This document shows, one piece after another, positions 25,473-35,569 of a stretch of 64,000 nucleotides of DNA (position 1 is its first letter; each line of letters starts with the position of its first letter). The notes beneath the pieces were generated by a model that did no database searches, was not told the origin of the DNA, and saw only the letters and a list, made by a program, of their open reading frames with translations. The position numbers were made by a program, and so were the translations under genes. The stretch comes from Desulfobotulus mexicanus (GTDB lineage: Bacteria > Desulfobacterota > Desulfobacteria > Desulfobacterales > ASO4-4), in the NCBI RefSeq assembly GCF_006175995.1, contig NZ_VDMB01000011.1:697-64696 (forward strand), given 5' to 3'.

Positions 25473-26531
25473 TCAGATCCCCTGTTTTTTGTGCAGAAAC
25501 AAGAGGATGGGGCAGGCAACAAAGATGGATGAGTAGGTACCCACAACCACCCCTACCAGCAGTGCTCTGGAAAAGTCGTGGATGATGCCTCCACCAAGAA
25601 TAAAGAGGGTTATCAGCACAAGGAGTGTTGTACCTGAGGTGATGATGGTACGGCTCAGGGTTTCATTGATGCTCTGGTTTAAAATGGCAGCAAAGGTTTT
25701 TTTTCCTCTGGAAGCAAGGTTCTCCCGGACTCTGTCAAAGATGATGATGGTATCGTTGAGGGAGTAGCCCATGATGGTCAGAATGGCTGCGATAATGGGC
25801 AGGTTGAACTCAATATCCAGAACGGAAAAAAGACCTATGGTGATGATGACATCATGCAGCAGGGCAATACCGGCTCCCAGAGCATAGGCCAGTCCCAGCT
25901 TCCAGAATACAAGGAAGCTGAGGATGAGGGCCGTGAGAATCAGAAGGGGAATGGGCAGGGATATTCTGAATAGATTTTCCATGATCTGGGGAAAAAGATA
26001 GACAACGGAAACAAAAACACCTGCCACTGCCGCACTGAGCATCCACTTCATTTCAAAGCGCCCGGATATATATACCGTGATGAAAAGAAGGGCGTAAAAA
26101 AGGGCATACAGTGCCTGGGACCTGAGGTCTTTGCTGATCTGGGGACCGACCATATCAATACTCAGGATTTCTGCACCCAGTCCCGTTGTTTCATGGAGTC
26201 TTCGGGGCAGCTCCATGAGTATGCCGGAATCGGCATCAAAGGTCTGGATGGTACGGATCTGGAGAAGATAGCTCCTGCCTTCTCTGGATTCCTGAACCGT
26301 TGCATTGCCAAGTCCCATCTGATCCAGCGTGCTGTGTACCTGGCCCATATCCACGGCTTCCTGAAAGGAAACAAGTATCTGTGTACCACCGGCAAAGTCC
26401 ACGCCGTATCTGGGGCCTTTGTGTAATATAAGGGAAAATATGCTGAAAAGGATCATGGCTGCGGAAAGAATCATGGCCGCTTTCCGTTTGCCAATAAAAT
26501 CGATATTGGTTCCGGGTTTGATGATCTGCAT
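25473..26531 (-). CDS. secF: Protein-export membrane protein SecF
   Basis: 352 residues. A partner of SecD in the proton-driven completion of protein export. An N-terminal helix is followed by a periplasmic P1 domain with the FAGGTQI motif (about 45-160) and then five membrane helices with the typical SLNDTIIIFDRVRE conserved segment near the end. It follows secD by 110 bases and precedes the CpoB-like gene. Its start at ATG 26531 has a GGAGA box upstream. Confidence 0.95.
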   Translation of the reverse strand: MQIIKPGTNIDFIGKRKAAMILSAAMILFSIFSLILHKGPRYGVDFAGGTQILVSFQEAVDMGQVHSTLDQMGLGNATVQESREGRSYLLQIRTIQTFDADSGILMELPRRLHETTGLGAEILSIDMVGPQISKDLRSQALYALFYALLFITVYISGRFEMKWMLSAAVAGVFVSVVYLFPQIMENLFRISLPIPLLILTALILSFLVFWKLGLAYALGAGIALLHDVIITIGLFSVLDIEFNLPIIAAILTIMGYSLNDTIIIFDRVRENLASRGKKTFAAILNQSINETLSRTIITSGTTLLVLITLFILGGGIIHDFSRALLVGVVVGTYSSIFVACPILLFLHKKQGI

Positions 26532-26641
26532 GGAAATGCCGTCTCCTGTCTTGGGTAAATTAAACGGAAAGTCTTTTTTTCCAGCGCAGGAGGCATGTTC
26601 CTGTTCCGGATCTTAAAATCTTTAAGACTTTCCGCCAGGCG

Positions 26642-28222
26642 CTAGATGCTGAGTTGGGCCACCTTTTTATTCTGACCATCATAAATTATGTCAAATACAA
26701 GGCGCACCATAACAAGGGCTGTGAACATACTGGAAAGCACCCCGAGGCAGAGGGTGACGGCAAAGCCCTTTACCGGCCCTGATCCGAACTGGAAAAGAAC
26801 CAGTGCGGCAATGAGGGTGGTGACATTGGCGTCCAGAATTGTGAGGGTGGCCCTGTCAAAACCCGCATGAATGGCAGCGATGGGTGATCTTCCCAAACGC
26901 AGTTCTTCCCGTATGCGCTCAAAGATCAGTACATTGGCATCCACGGCCATGCCAAGGGTGAGCACCATGCCCGCAATACCCGGCAGGGTCAGGGTGGCAC
27001 CGAAGGCCGCAAGGGCGGCTCCTATGAAAAGGATGTTCAGCACCAGGGCGCAGTTGGCTACGAGACCGGCTCCTTTGTAATATACAGCCATGAAGAGCAG
27101 GACAAAACCACCGCCCACCAGCATGGATATGAGCCCTTTTCGTATGGATTCAGCACCTAAGGTGGGTCCTACCGTACGTTCTTCAATGATTTTAACGGGA
27201 GCAGGCAGGGCACCGGCCCTGAGGACAATGGCCAGATCCCTGGCACCTTCCATGGTGAAGTTGCCTGTAATGCGGGCATTTCCGCCGGATATGCGATCCT
27301 GAATCACGGGTGCGGAATAGATATTGTTGTCCAGAACAATGGCCATGCGTTTGTGGATGTTTTCTCCGGTAATACGCTCAAACTGACGGGCACCCTGTCT
27401 GTCAAAACTGATGGAAACATAGGGTTCATTAAACTGGGAGTCCACCTGTACCCTGGCATCCGTCAGGGAAGCGCCGGTAAGAACGGCCCTTCTGCTTACA
27501 AGGTAGGGTACACGACCCGTTTCCTGTCCTGAAGCATCTCTCCTGATTTCATAGAGAATTTCAGTTCCCGGCGGCATGGACCCTGTGAGGGCATCCTGTA
27601 CATCATGGGAATCTTCGACAATTTTAAATTCCAGAAGGGCGGTTTTACCTATGAGTTGTTTGGCCCGTTCCGGTTCTTCTATACCGGGAAGCTGGATGAT
27701 GATTCTTCTTTCTCCCTGAATCCGTATATCCGGTTCATTGACACCGAATTCGTCAATGCGGTTACGGATGGTTTCCAGAGCCTGTTCCGTCGCCATTTTT
27801 GTGATATGGTTTTTTTCTTCGATTGGAATTGAAAAACGGAACTCCAGACCTTCGTCCACGGTATGTCTGCGGACATCCATATCCGGGAATTCTTTTTGAT
27901 GAAAAGCGGAAAAGATATCTGCATCGGATGCATCTGCAAGGCGGACACCAATATTGCCATCGGGGAGTCTGCGTACGGAAGTATATCGTATCCGCTCCCT
28001 GCGCATCTGATCCCGCAGCTCATAGGTCCGGCGTTCCATGGTGCTTTCCAGGGCTTTTTCAACTTCCACATCCAGTACAAGGTGCATACCACCCTGCAGG
28101 TCCAGTCCTAGATTGATGGTTTTATTTGGCCACAGGCCGGGATTGAAGGTCGGCAGTATGTAGATGATGGCCAGGATCAGTGCCACGCAGACGGCATAGA
28201 ATCTCCAGGAACGTATTTTCAA
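26642..28222 (-). CDS. secD: Protein-export membrane protein SecD
   Basis: 526 residues. It has an N-terminal helix, the GLDLQGGMHL motif at the start of the large periplasmic domain (about 40-350), and a six-helix membrane domain with the conserved VDANVLIFERIREEL segment. With SecF it pulls translocated chains out of the SecYEG channel. The start is TTG at 28222, since AAGGAT lies before it and no ATG fits the conserved N terminus. It is 111 bases downstream of yajC. Confidence 0.95.
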   Translation of the reverse strand: MKIRSWRFYAVCVALILAIIYILPTFNPGLWPNKTINLGLDLQGGMHLVLDVEVEKALESTMERRTYELRDQMRRERIRYTSVRRLPDGNIGVRLADASDADIFSAFHQKEFPDMDVRRHTVDEGLEFRFSIPIEEKNHITKMATEQALETIRNRIDEFGVNEPDIRIQGERRIIIQLPGIEEPERAKQLIGKTALLEFKIVEDSHDVQDALTGSMPPGTEILYEIRRDASGQETGRVPYLVSRRAVLTGASLTDARVQVDSQFNEPYVSISFDRQGARQFERITGENIHKRMAIVLDNNIYSAPVIQDRISGGNARITGNFTMEGARDLAIVLRAGALPAPVKIIEERTVGPTLGAESIRKGLISMLVGGGFVLLFMAVYYKGAGLVANCALVLNILFIGAALAAFGATLTLPGIAGMVLTLGMAVDANVLIFERIREELRLGRSPIAAIHAGFDRATLTILDANVTTLIAALVLFQFGSGPVKGFAVTLCLGVLSSMFTALVMVRLVFDIIYDGQNKKVAQLSI

Positions 28223-28333
28223 GGCCCAAATCCTTTCCAGTGGCAGGAAAAATCAGGGTGGCACCAACACTTTTCCATGTGGTGCCACCATTGGATTTCT
28301 GTCAGGTTTTTGATGGGGATGGCGGAAGGAAAT

Positions 28334-28663
28334 TTATTCTTTTTCTCCGCCGCTTTTTCCGGAAAGACCGGCAACATTGGCTCGAACCATTTTCACGCGG
28401 ACTTTGTCAGCAATTTCAATGGTCAGGGTATTGTCATCCAGAGAGGTGACCGTACCATAGATACCTCCGGATGTGATGACGCGGTCTCCTTTTTTAAGAT
28501 TACCGATCAGTTCCCGGTGCTCTTTGGCTTTTTTCTGCTGGGGCCGGATGAGAAGAAAATAAAAAATGACAAACATCAGGATCAGGGGAACAAGCTGGAT
28601 AAAACCGCCTCCTCCTCCACCCTGCGCTCCGGCATCTCCCATGGCGTAAGCAACTCCGATCAA
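28334..28663 (-). CDS. yajC: Preprotein translocase subunit YajC
   Basis: 109 residues with a Gly-rich N terminus, one membrane helix (about 21-40) and the YajC segment YFLLIRPQQKKAKEH, followed by the small cytoplasmic domain. It accompanies SecDF in the holotranslocon. The start is TTG at 28663, with AAGGAGG placed properly before it; the only nearby ATG would cut into the conserved N terminus. First gene of the sec trio. Confidence 0.93.
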   Translation of the reverse strand: MIGVAYAMGDAGAQGGGGGGFIQLVPLILMFVIFYFLLIRPQQKKAKEHRELIGNLKKGDRVITSGGIYGTVTSLDDNTLTIEIADKVRVKMVRANVAGLSGKSGGEKE

Positions 28664-28862
28664 GGCTTCCTCCTTAGCATAAAGCGTTATTTTTCATATA
28701 AAAATATTTAGCTGCGTGGATGGTTTCCCTGCACCGTTAAGATGGTTTTGGAAACAGTATGCACCCTTACAGCAAACGGATCAACAAAAAGCATATAAAA
28801 GAAATCAAGGGCTGCGTCAAATCATTCCGGGCTTTTATCTTAAAGTGCTGGCCTGTGTGTTT

Positions 28863-29618
28863 TCAGGGTGCCATGATCCAGAGGTGTTCCCCGTCAAAAC
28901 GGATACGGTTCACATTCTCCTCGTTCAGGGAATTAAGAAGTCCGCTGATTTCCTGCATATTATAAACGATGATTTTTTCAAAGGGCTGAATGATGTGAAT
29001 GTTTTCAGCAAACTGTTTTTCTTTCATATTGTATACCCGGACCATGCGTTCAGAAAATTTCAATACTCTGCCCACGCCGGTACTGTAACCTTGGGCATCG
29101 GGTCTGTCCGCTTCAGGGGGGAGGGTTATGCCCCTTGATGCCAGAGATTCTTCCAGAAGCCGGAAATGGATTTTCCAGATATTGTCGCCGGGCCGGACCA
29201 CATGGATACCATAATCCTGTACAGGGCTTTTTTCTTCACCGCCATCCAGGGGGCGGGTGATGATTTCTCCTCTGCTTATGGCATCTTTTTCCTCATATTC
29301 CCGCATATCAAGGGTTTCATCACCAACACGGATGCTTTCTTCCGATGTAACCATCATATCCATGCTGTCATGGATACCGTATCTTTCCTTCCGCTGGCTT
29401 ATGGTATACCTGTTGCCTTCATCCAGATCTGAAAAGTCGATGACCTTTCCAGTATCTATGGTTTCCCTCATGCTTATGCTTTCATCTGTCTCTGGTTCTT
29501 CAAGTACCGCAGGCTGGCGTGTTGCCACATAAACCACGATAAGGGTCAGGGTCATAAAAAGCATGAGCAGGGAAAGACGCATGCGCTGGGATAATGCGGG
29601 GAATCGGTTACGGAACAT
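28863..29618 (-). CDS. Membrane-anchored protein, possible LysM-like C-terminal half
   Basis: 251 residues, family not recognised. A single N-terminal helix (about 13-32) anchors it, and the rest would be periplasmic. Residues about 35-130 are acidic, Glu-, Asp- and Met-rich, and probably unstructured. Residues about 137-165 include a VVRPGDNIWKI stretch that looks like the start of a LysM peptidoglycan-binding repeat, but the rest of the repeat is not clear. The start at 29618 has AAGGAA nearby. It sits between rng and yajC in the same direction, so an envelope role is plausible but unproven. Confidence 0.6.
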   Translation of the reverse strand: MFRNRFPALSQRMRLSLLMLFMTLTLIVVYVATRQPAVLEEPETDESISMRETIDTGKVIDFSDLDEGNRYTISQRKERYGIHDSMDMMVTSEESIRVGDETLDMREYEEKDAISRGEIITRPLDGGEEKSPVQDYGIHVVRPGDNIWKIHFRLLEESLASRGITLPPEADRPDAQGYSTGVGRVLKFSERMVRVYNMKEKQFAENIHIIQPFEKIIVYNMQEISGLLNSLNEENVNRIRFDGEHLWIMAP

Positions 29619-29733
29619 CTGGTTTTCCTTACCTATTTAGGAGATGTCAGAGTTCAGGGTCTTTTCTGCGCTTTTAAATATCCCTTATCATAAACAGGAG
29701 CCGGGTTAAAAGTCCAGCCTGAGATGCTGTTTA

Positions 29734-31197
29734 TTACGGCTGGCAGAGAATTTCCGATTTTCCGGGAATCATTCCCGCATCTGCCTCAATCTGGATGCTT
29801 AAGCATCTTTTTTGTTCAATTTCAAGCAGTTCAGAGCGTTTGCGGTTTAATACATAGAGTGCTACTTCCGGTGGCAGCAGGGCACGTACGGTTTTGATGT
29901 CCGGCTTTAAGGTTTCAAGTCTGAGTTTGCGTAAAAAGGTCAGAACCAGACTTTCCGTTGAAAAGGTAAGGCCACGGCCAGAGCAGTGGGGGCAGGGGAC
30001 AAGGCTGCCAAAGCTTATGGCCGGGCGCAGGCGCTGACGGCTCATTTCCATAAGGCCGAACTGGGAAATTTTACCCACCTTGGTTCTGGCTTTGTCTTTT
30101 TTCAGTTCTTCTTTGAGCTTTTTTTCCACCGCTGCCCGGTGTTTGGCGTCCCGCATGTCTATGAAATCAATGACCAGAAGTCCGCCCATGTCCCGGATTC
30201 GGAGCTGTCTTGCCACTTCCTCGGCTGCCTCAAGGTTGCTCTGGAAGGCTGTTTCCTCTATGGAGCCCTTCTGGGTGGCTTTGCCGGAGTTTACGTCAAT
30301 GGAGACCAGGGCTTCGGTCTGATCTATAATTATGGAGCCTCCGGACTTAAGGGGAACCCTGGACTCGAATATGGTATTGATCTGTTCTTCCAGCTGGTAT
30401 TTTGTGAAAATGGGTTTTTCACCCTTGTAATGCTTGATGCAGCTGCTTTGTTTGGGGGCGATGAGTTCAACAAATTTTTTTATTTCTTTGTAGGCTTCGG
30501 CATTATCAATGAGAACCTCACTGACCTCAGGGGTCAGGGAATCCCGGATGGCGCGCATGGCAAGGTTCTGTTCCCGGTATAAAGGCGCAGGCGTTTCCGC
30601 TTCCATGGCCTTCTGGTTGATGTTTTTCCACAGACGCAAAAGGTAATTGAGATCTTTGGTCAGCATGGCCTTGGTGCAGCTTTTTCCGGCTGTGCGGATG
30701 ATGGCGCCAAAACCTTCGGGCAGTGTGAGTTTGTCCAGAAGATCTTTGAGGCGTTTTCTTTCTTCTTCTTCCTCTATTTTCCGGGAGATACCCTTGTTGG
30801 TGGAGCCGGGCATGAGAACGAGGTGGCGTCCGGGAAGGGAGAGAAAGGTTGTGAGCATGGCTCCTTTTTTCATCACAGGATCTTTGGTAACCTGAACAAT
30901 AATTTCCTGACCTTTTTTTATCAGATTTTTGATGTGGTGTTTACCGGAGGGGCACTCCTGGAAGTAGTCGGTGTGGATTTCCTGAAACTGCAGAAAGCCG
31001 TTGCGCTCAGCCCCATAATCAATAAACGCAGCCTGAAGACTGGGTTCTACGTGGCTGACGGTGGCTTTGTAAATATTTCCCTGTGTGATTTCACGGGCTG
31101 CCGTTTCAAGGACAAAATCTTCGAGTCTGTTGTCGATGATGGTGGCAATGCGACACTCTTCGGCATCGACGGCATTGATCAGAATTTTTGTGCTCAT
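29734..31197 (-). CDS. rng: Ribonuclease G (RNase E/G family)
   Basis: 487 residues, the RNase G length. It has an N-terminal S1 domain (about 35-120) and the catalytic core with the SIDVNSG motif and the acidic IDFIDM stretch. A CPHCSGRG zinc-link cysteine motif follows the core at about residue 403. The long scaffold tail of RNase E is absent. It cuts 5'-monophosphorylated RNAs and matures 16S rRNA in relatives. First gene of the long minus-strand run. Confidence 0.93.
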   Translation of the reverse strand: MSTKILINAVDAEECRIATIIDNRLEDFVLETAAREITQGNIYKATVSHVEPSLQAAFIDYGAERNGFLQFQEIHTDYFQECPSGKHHIKNLIKKGQEIIVQVTKDPVMKKGAMLTTFLSLPGRHLVLMPGSTNKGISRKIEEEEERKRLKDLLDKLTLPEGFGAIIRTAGKSCTKAMLTKDLNYLLRLWKNINQKAMEAETPAPLYREQNLAMRAIRDSLTPEVSEVLIDNAEAYKEIKKFVELIAPKQSSCIKHYKGEKPIFTKYQLEEQINTIFESRVPLKSGGSIIIDQTEALVSIDVNSGKATQKGSIEETAFQSNLEAAEEVARQLRIRDMGGLLVIDFIDMRDAKHRAAVEKKLKEELKKDKARTKVGKISQFGLMEMSRQRLRPAISFGSLVPCPHCSGRGLTFSTESLVLTFLRKLRLETLKPDIKTVRALLPPEVALYVLNRKRSELLEIEQKRCLSIQIEADAGMIPGKSEILCQP

Positions 31198-31719
31198 AAG
31201 TTTGATGGTGGTTCGTCCCGCAGATAACTTGCCGGGAGAAACAAAAACCTTTCTACTGAGGTTGTGGTTTGAAAAGTGCGCCGAGAGCCTTATGGATATT
31301 CTGGCGAGATTTCCCGGGTTTCAGATGGATGGCAGAGAAATTCGGATTCAGGGGGGTAGGATTTGACCTGCATCCGGATAATTTTTTAAGAATCCCTGCA
31401 CATTCCATAGCATCAGGCTCAATCTTGTCAGAGAATGGAAAAATCGGCGGGTGTATCCATTGTAAATGGATTTACAGGCTGGATCAGAACACTTTTCTCT
31501 GCTTTTATGCAATTGTTTTTTATGCGTCAATCTTTTTTTATATTCCATCTCTCTGGTGCAAGTGCTTTTTCATGGACTTTCTTGCCATTTTCATTCCGTT
31601 GTGGCATTCACAAAAACTGTTGTTCAAGATCCGTAAGCTTTATAAAAGAGTCAGATCGTTTGTCAGATCCTTCAAAGCGGTCATGCCGCCCAATCATATT
31701 GAATCAGAGGAGATAGTGC
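31198..31719. other. 522-bp divergent intergenic region
   Basis: Between the divergent rng and leuS genes. The plus-strand frame spanning most of it, ending inside leuS, has no family features, no suitable binding site and an AT-biased composition, so it is not called. Promoters for both genes must be here, but no hexamer pair is convincing. A GAGGAG binding site serves leuS just before 31720. Confidence 0.4.
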
Positions 31720-34311
31720 ATGTTGCCAGATAGTTATAATCCCCTTGAAATTGAAAATAAATGGCAGAAAAGCTGGGACAGTGACGGGGTCTTTCAGGTT
31801 CATGAAGACCGGGAAAAACCCAAATATTATCTCCTTGAAATGTTTCCCTACCCTTCTGGAAAAATCCATATGGGTCATGTCCGTAATTATACCATCGGGG
31901 ATGTGGTGGCCCGTTATAAGCGCATGCGTGGTTTTAATGTTCTGCACCCCATGGGTTGGGATGCCTTTGGCATGCCTGCGGAAAATGCCGCCATACAGAA
32001 CAATACCCATCCTGCGGCCTGGACCTATGAAAATATTGATTCCATGAGAAAACAGCTCAAGCGTCTGGGTTTCAGTTATGATTGGGACCGGGAACTGGCA
32101 ACCTGTACGCCGGAATATTACCGTTGGGAGCAGTGGCTTTTTATCCGTATGTTTGAAAAGGGGATGGTTTACAGAAAAGAATCCTTTGTCAATTTCTGTG
32201 ATCCCTGCCAGACGGTGCTTGCCAATGAACAGGTGGAGGATGGTGCCTGCTGGCGATGCGGCAGGGAAGTCCGCCAGAAAAAACTCTGGCAGTGGTATTT
32301 CCGCATTACGGATTATGCTCAGGATCTGCTGGACTATTGTGATAAACTTCCCGGTTGGCCTGAAAAGGTCACCACCATGCAGAAAAACTGGATAGGTAAA
32401 TCCACAGGAGCCCGTATTCGTTTCGGTATTGAAGGCAGGGAAGAGGGCATTGATGTTTTTACCACAAGGCCGGATACCATATGTGGTGCTAGTTTTGTCT
32501 GTCTGGCTCCGGAACACCCTCTGGTGACCGGTCTTGCCAAAGGCAGCTCCCAGACCTCGGAAGTGGAAGTTTTTCTTGCTAAGATGGCCCGGCAGGAGCG
32601 TACGGCCAAAGCCATAGAAACGGCGGAAAAGGAAGGGGTTTTTACTGGCGCTTATGCCATCAACCCTGTGAGCGGAGGGCGTGTGCCCATCTATGCTGGA
32701 AACTTTGTTCTCATGGAATATGGCACAGGGGCTGTGATGGGGGTGCCGGCCCATGATCAAAGGGATTTTGATTTTGCGGCCCGCTATTGTCTTCCACGTC
32801 CTGTGGTGGTGCAGCCTGCAGGTGAAAAGCTGGATGAGGCCACCATGCAGGAGGCATGGACCGGGCCTGGCACCCTTGTGAACTCTGAAGAATTCAGCGG
32901 TATGGATAATGTTGTAGCCCAGACAGCCATTGCAGACTGGCTGCAGGCCAAAAATGCAGGAGAAAAGGCCGAGCGTTTCCGCCTGCGGGACTGGGGAATT
33001 TCAAGGCAGCGTTACTGGGGTACGCCCATACCCATGATCCATTGTGATACCTGCGGTATTGTATCCGTACCGGAAAAGGATCTTCCCGTACGCCTTCCCG
33101 AGGATGCAGGTCTGCTTGAAAACGGTGGGTCTCCTCTGGGAAGTCTGGCTTCTTTTTATGAGGTCATCTGTCCTAAATGCGGGGAAAATGCCCGCAGAGA
33201 TACGGACACCATGGATACCTTTGTGGAGTCCAGCTGGTATTTTTTGAGGTATTGCAGCCCTAAGGAAGAAGCTGCAATTTTTGACAGGGAGGCCGTTGCC
33301 TACTGGATGCCTGTGGATCAGTACATCGGAGGTGTGGAACATGCGGTGATGCATCTCTTGTACTCAAGGTATTTTACCCGTGTGCTGGAAGCTGAAGGTC
33401 TGGTGGATTTCAAGGAGCCTTTCACCAATCTTCTCACCCAGGGCATGGTGTGCAAGGAAACCACCACCTGTAAAGAGCATGGTTTCCTTTATCCCGAGGA
33501 AGTTGATTTTTCAAAGGATACGCCCACCTGTACAAAGTGCGGCAATCCTGTGGCCATTGGCCGTGTGGAAAAAATGAGCAAGTCCAAGCGTAATGTGGTG
33601 GATCCGACCATTCTTCTGGACCGTTACGGGGCGGATACCACAAGGCTGTTCTGTCTTTTTGCAGCACCGCCGGAAAGGGATCTGGAATGGAGTGACACGG
33701 GCGTGGAGGGATCTTTCCGCTTTCTCAACCGTGTATGGCGGCTGGCTCTGCGCTATCAGGACGCAGCCCGGAATGTCCTTGCCTATAATGGCGAGCTTGC
33801 CGCTCTGTCCGAAGGGGACAGGGATGTGTTCAGAAAAACCCATCAGACCATTAAAAAGGTTGCTGAAGATGTGGACCGCTTTCACTTCAACACGGCCATC
33901 AGTGCCGTCATGGAGCTTGTAAATGCCGTCTTTGCCGCAGGAGAAAAGGGGGAGGATATTCAGAATGCAGGCGTGGCCCGTCATCTGATTGAATCCATCT
34001 GTCTTATGCTCTCCCCTGTGGTGCCCCATTTTACTCAGGAAATCTGGACTTCCCTTGGCGGTGAAGGGGCTTTGCCGGAGAAGGCCTGGCCCCAGTGGCG
34101 TGAAGATGCCCTTCAGGAAGACAGTATTCTTGTGGTGGTACAGGTGAATGGTAAGCTCAGGGATCGTGTTACCCTTCCTGCGGATGCCGATGAAGAAAGC
34201 ATTAAGGCGGCGGCCCTTGCCACCGAAGGTGCTGTGCGCTTTATGGAAGGCAAGGAAGTGAAAAAGGTCATTGTGGTGAAGGGTAAGCTTGTGAATATTG
34301 TTGTGGGATAA
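31720..34311 (+). CDS. leuS: Leucyl-tRNA synthetase
   Basis: 863 residues, the usual bacterial length. The class I signature pair is present: the HMGH motif after PYPSG (near residue 50) and KMSKS at 618-622. The CP1 editing domain (about 220-420) carries the [12 protein letters not shown] motif that marks hydrolysis of mischarged tRNA. The ATG is preceded by GAGGAG. lptE follows 80 bases later on the same strand; a hairpin of the dispersed repeat family lies in between. Confidence 0.97.
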   Translation: MLPDSYNPLEIENKWQKSWDSDGVFQVHEDREKPKYYLLEMFPYPSGKIHMGHVRNYTIGDVVARYKRMRGFNVLHPMGWDAFGMPAENAAIQNNTHPAAWTYENIDSMRKQLKRLGFSYDWDRELATCTPEYYRWEQWLFIRMFEKGMVYRKESFVNFCDPCQTVLANEQVEDGACWRCGREVRQKKLWQWYFRITDYAQDLLDYCDKLPGWPEKVTTMQKNWIGKSTGARIRFGIEGREEGIDVFTTRPDTICGASFVCLAPEHPLVTGLAKGSSQTSEVEVFLAKMARQERTAKAIETAEKEGVFTGAYAINPVSGGRVPIYAGNFVLMEYGTGAVMGVPAHDQRDFDFAARYCLPRPVVVQPAGEKLDEATMQEAWTGPGTLVNSEEFSGMDNVVAQTAIADWLQAKNAGEKAERFRLRDWGISRQRYWGTPIPMIHCDTCGIVSVPEKDLPVRLPEDAGLLENGGSPLGSLASFYEVICPKCGENARRDTDTMDTFVESSWYFLRYCSPKEEAAIFDREAVAYWMPVDQYIGGVEHAVMHLLYSRYFTRVLEAEGLVDFKEPFTNLLTQGMVCKETTTCKEHGFLYPEEVDFSKDTPTCTKCGNPVAIGRVEKMSKSKRNVVDPTILLDRYGADTTRLFCLFAAPPERDLEWSDTGVEGSFRFLNRVWRLALRYQDAARNVLAYNGELAALSEGDRDVFRKTHQTIKKVAEDVDRFHFNTAISAVMELVNAVFAAGEKGEDIQNAGVARHLIESICLMLSPVVPHFTQEIWTSLGGEGALPEKAWPQWREDALQEDSILVVVQVNGKLRDRVTLPADADEESIKAAALATEGAVRFMEGKEVKKVIVVKGKLVNIVVG

Positions 34312-34328
34312 TTTGCCGGGAGATGTAA

Positions 34329-34351
34329 GGGGCAGGCCTTCAAGCCTGCCC
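34329..34351 (+). repeat. Hairpin of the dispersed repeat family (first-hairpin type)
   Basis: GGGCAGGC (34330-34337) and GCCTGCCC (34344-34351) form a perfect eight-base stem. The words GGCCTT and CCTGCCC tie it to the first hairpin of the copy at 45669-45750. It lies between leuS and lptE and lacks a T-run, so it is more likely a repeat or mRNA-stabilising stem than a terminator. Confidence 0.55.
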
Positions 34352-34391
34352 TGCTCCAGATTTTAACGGAAGCCAGAGTCGGAGCCAGTGG

Positions 34392-34913
34392 ATGAAACAA
34401 ATGCTATTTTTAAGATCTTTGCCTGTATTCTTGTTTTCATGCCTTGCTCTCGGGGCCTGCGGTTATGGCTTTTCAGGCTCTGGAACCTTTGCCGGTAATG
34501 TGCAGCGTATTTTTGTTTTGCAGGTTACGGACCGTGTGGGCGAGGCAGGCCTTGCTACCCGCATGACCGATGATCTCGTTTATGTGATTACCCGCAGTCC
34601 CCAGGGAATGGCTGTGGATGATCCCCTTGGGGCGGATGCCTTTCTGGAAAGTGAGGTGCGTTCCATTACTCAAGCCACCCTTTCCCGGACCGTTGCGGAT
34701 ACTGATATAGAAAGACGTCTTTATATGACGGCTTTTTTTGTGCTCAAGGATGGTGAGGGACGTGTTATCTGGCAGAGGGAATTGCGGGAGGATGAGGTGT
34801 ATGCCGTTGGTGCAGACAATGCTGCAACGGAAAGCAGGCGGCGGGAGGCATTGGAAGCCCTTTCCCTGCGTATGGCAGAACAGCTTGTGAACCGCCTGGG
34901 TGATGATTTTTAA
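34392..34913 (+). CDS. lptE: LPS-assembly lipoprotein LptE
   Basis: 173 residues. A signal peptide ends in LGAC (Cys near residue 23), a lipobox for outer-membrane anchoring. The mature protein opens with GYGFSGSG, the conserved start of LptE, and has the alternating strand and helix pattern of the family. LptE plugs the LptD barrel that inserts lipopolysaccharide into the outer membrane, so the cell should have an LPS outer membrane. leuS-lptE order is common in Gram-negative bacteria. Confidence 0.88.
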   Translation: MKQMLFLRSLPVFLFSCLALGACGYGFSGSGTFAGNVQRIFVLQVTDRVGEAGLATRMTDDLVYVITRSPQGMAVDDPLGADAFLESEVRSITQATLSRTVADTDIERRLYMTAFFVLKDGEGRVIWQRELREDEVYAVGADNAATESRRREALEALSLRMAEQLVNRLGDDF

Positions 34914-34943
34914 GTTTTGCTCTTTTTTCCCGCTGATGAATAT

Positions 34944-34992
34944 AAAAAAAAGGGAAGTTCCACCCGAATACCGGGGGGAGATTCCCTTTTTA
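34944..34992. terminator. Bidirectional terminator between lptE and rpsT
   Basis: An A-run with GGGAA (34944-34956) pairs with TTCCC and a T-run (34982-34991). The symmetric tails suit both converging genes. Confidence 0.75.
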
Positions 34993-35024
34993 AATACATG
35001 ACCGGCCTGGGCCGGATGCTTTTT

Positions 35025-35288
35025 TCAGGCGGATACTTTGTTTATCATCTGGGCCAGACGGGATACTTTGCGGCTGGCGGTATTCCGGTGGAGAACACCT
35101 TTTTTGGCTGCTTTATCAATAACCGCTGTGGTTTCCTGGAGAGCCTTGCCAGCTGCTTCGGGCTCTTTTTCCACAATGGAACGGAGGCGGGTGATTGCTG
35201 TTTTTATCTGGCTTTTTATGCTGCGGTTTCTCATTCTGCGGACTTCATTCTGTTTGGCCCGTTTTTTTGCAGATTTATGGTTTGCCAA
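35025..35288 (-). CDS. rpsT: 30S ribosomal protein S20
   Basis: 87 residues, nearly all Lys, Arg and Ala helices, with the conserved ANHKSAKKR start. It binds 16S rRNA in the small subunit. The start is a TTG (35286-35288) with AAAGGAG upstream, the same non-ATG start used by E. coli rpsT, where it takes part in autoregulation. The gene is monocistronic and runs against its neighbours. Confidence 0.95.
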   Translation of the reverse strand: MANHKSAKKRAKQNEVRRMRNRSIKSQIKTAITRLRSIVEKEPEAAGKALQETTAVIDKAAKKGVLHRNTASRKVSRLAQMINKVSA

Positions 35289-35569
35289 CGCGATACTCCT
35301 TTTTACATTTTTTAAGATTATTTAAGGTGATCAAAAACCACAAGGTTTTACATTATCTAAAAAACAAAAATTAAACTGAATTTGGAAAAGTGTCAATTCT
35401 TTTTTCCCTCATTAGGGATGAAAAGCTCTGTTCTTTAAAAAAAAAATCAGGTGATGGAAATCTTGTCCTTTTTTTTTGGGTTTGCATAAGGCTGAAATCT
35501 GATTATTGTGCAGACCAAAAGCGGAGAAGAAAGCAGGGGCTTGCACAGGCAGGGGGAACAGGAAAAAGT

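Noticed and set aside
31269-31733. Plus-strand frame ahead of leuS
   Set aside because: It overlaps the leuS start, has unusual Trp/Phe/Cys-rich composition, and no ribosome binding site or known motif.
31681-32760. Minus-strand frame of 359 residues opposite leuS
   Set aside because: It lies fully against the conserved leuS catalytic region and shows no family features or binding site.
35390-35569. N-terminal extension of murJ
   Set aside because: The 60 extra residues have no MurJ features and low coding character; ATG 35570 matches the conserved start.
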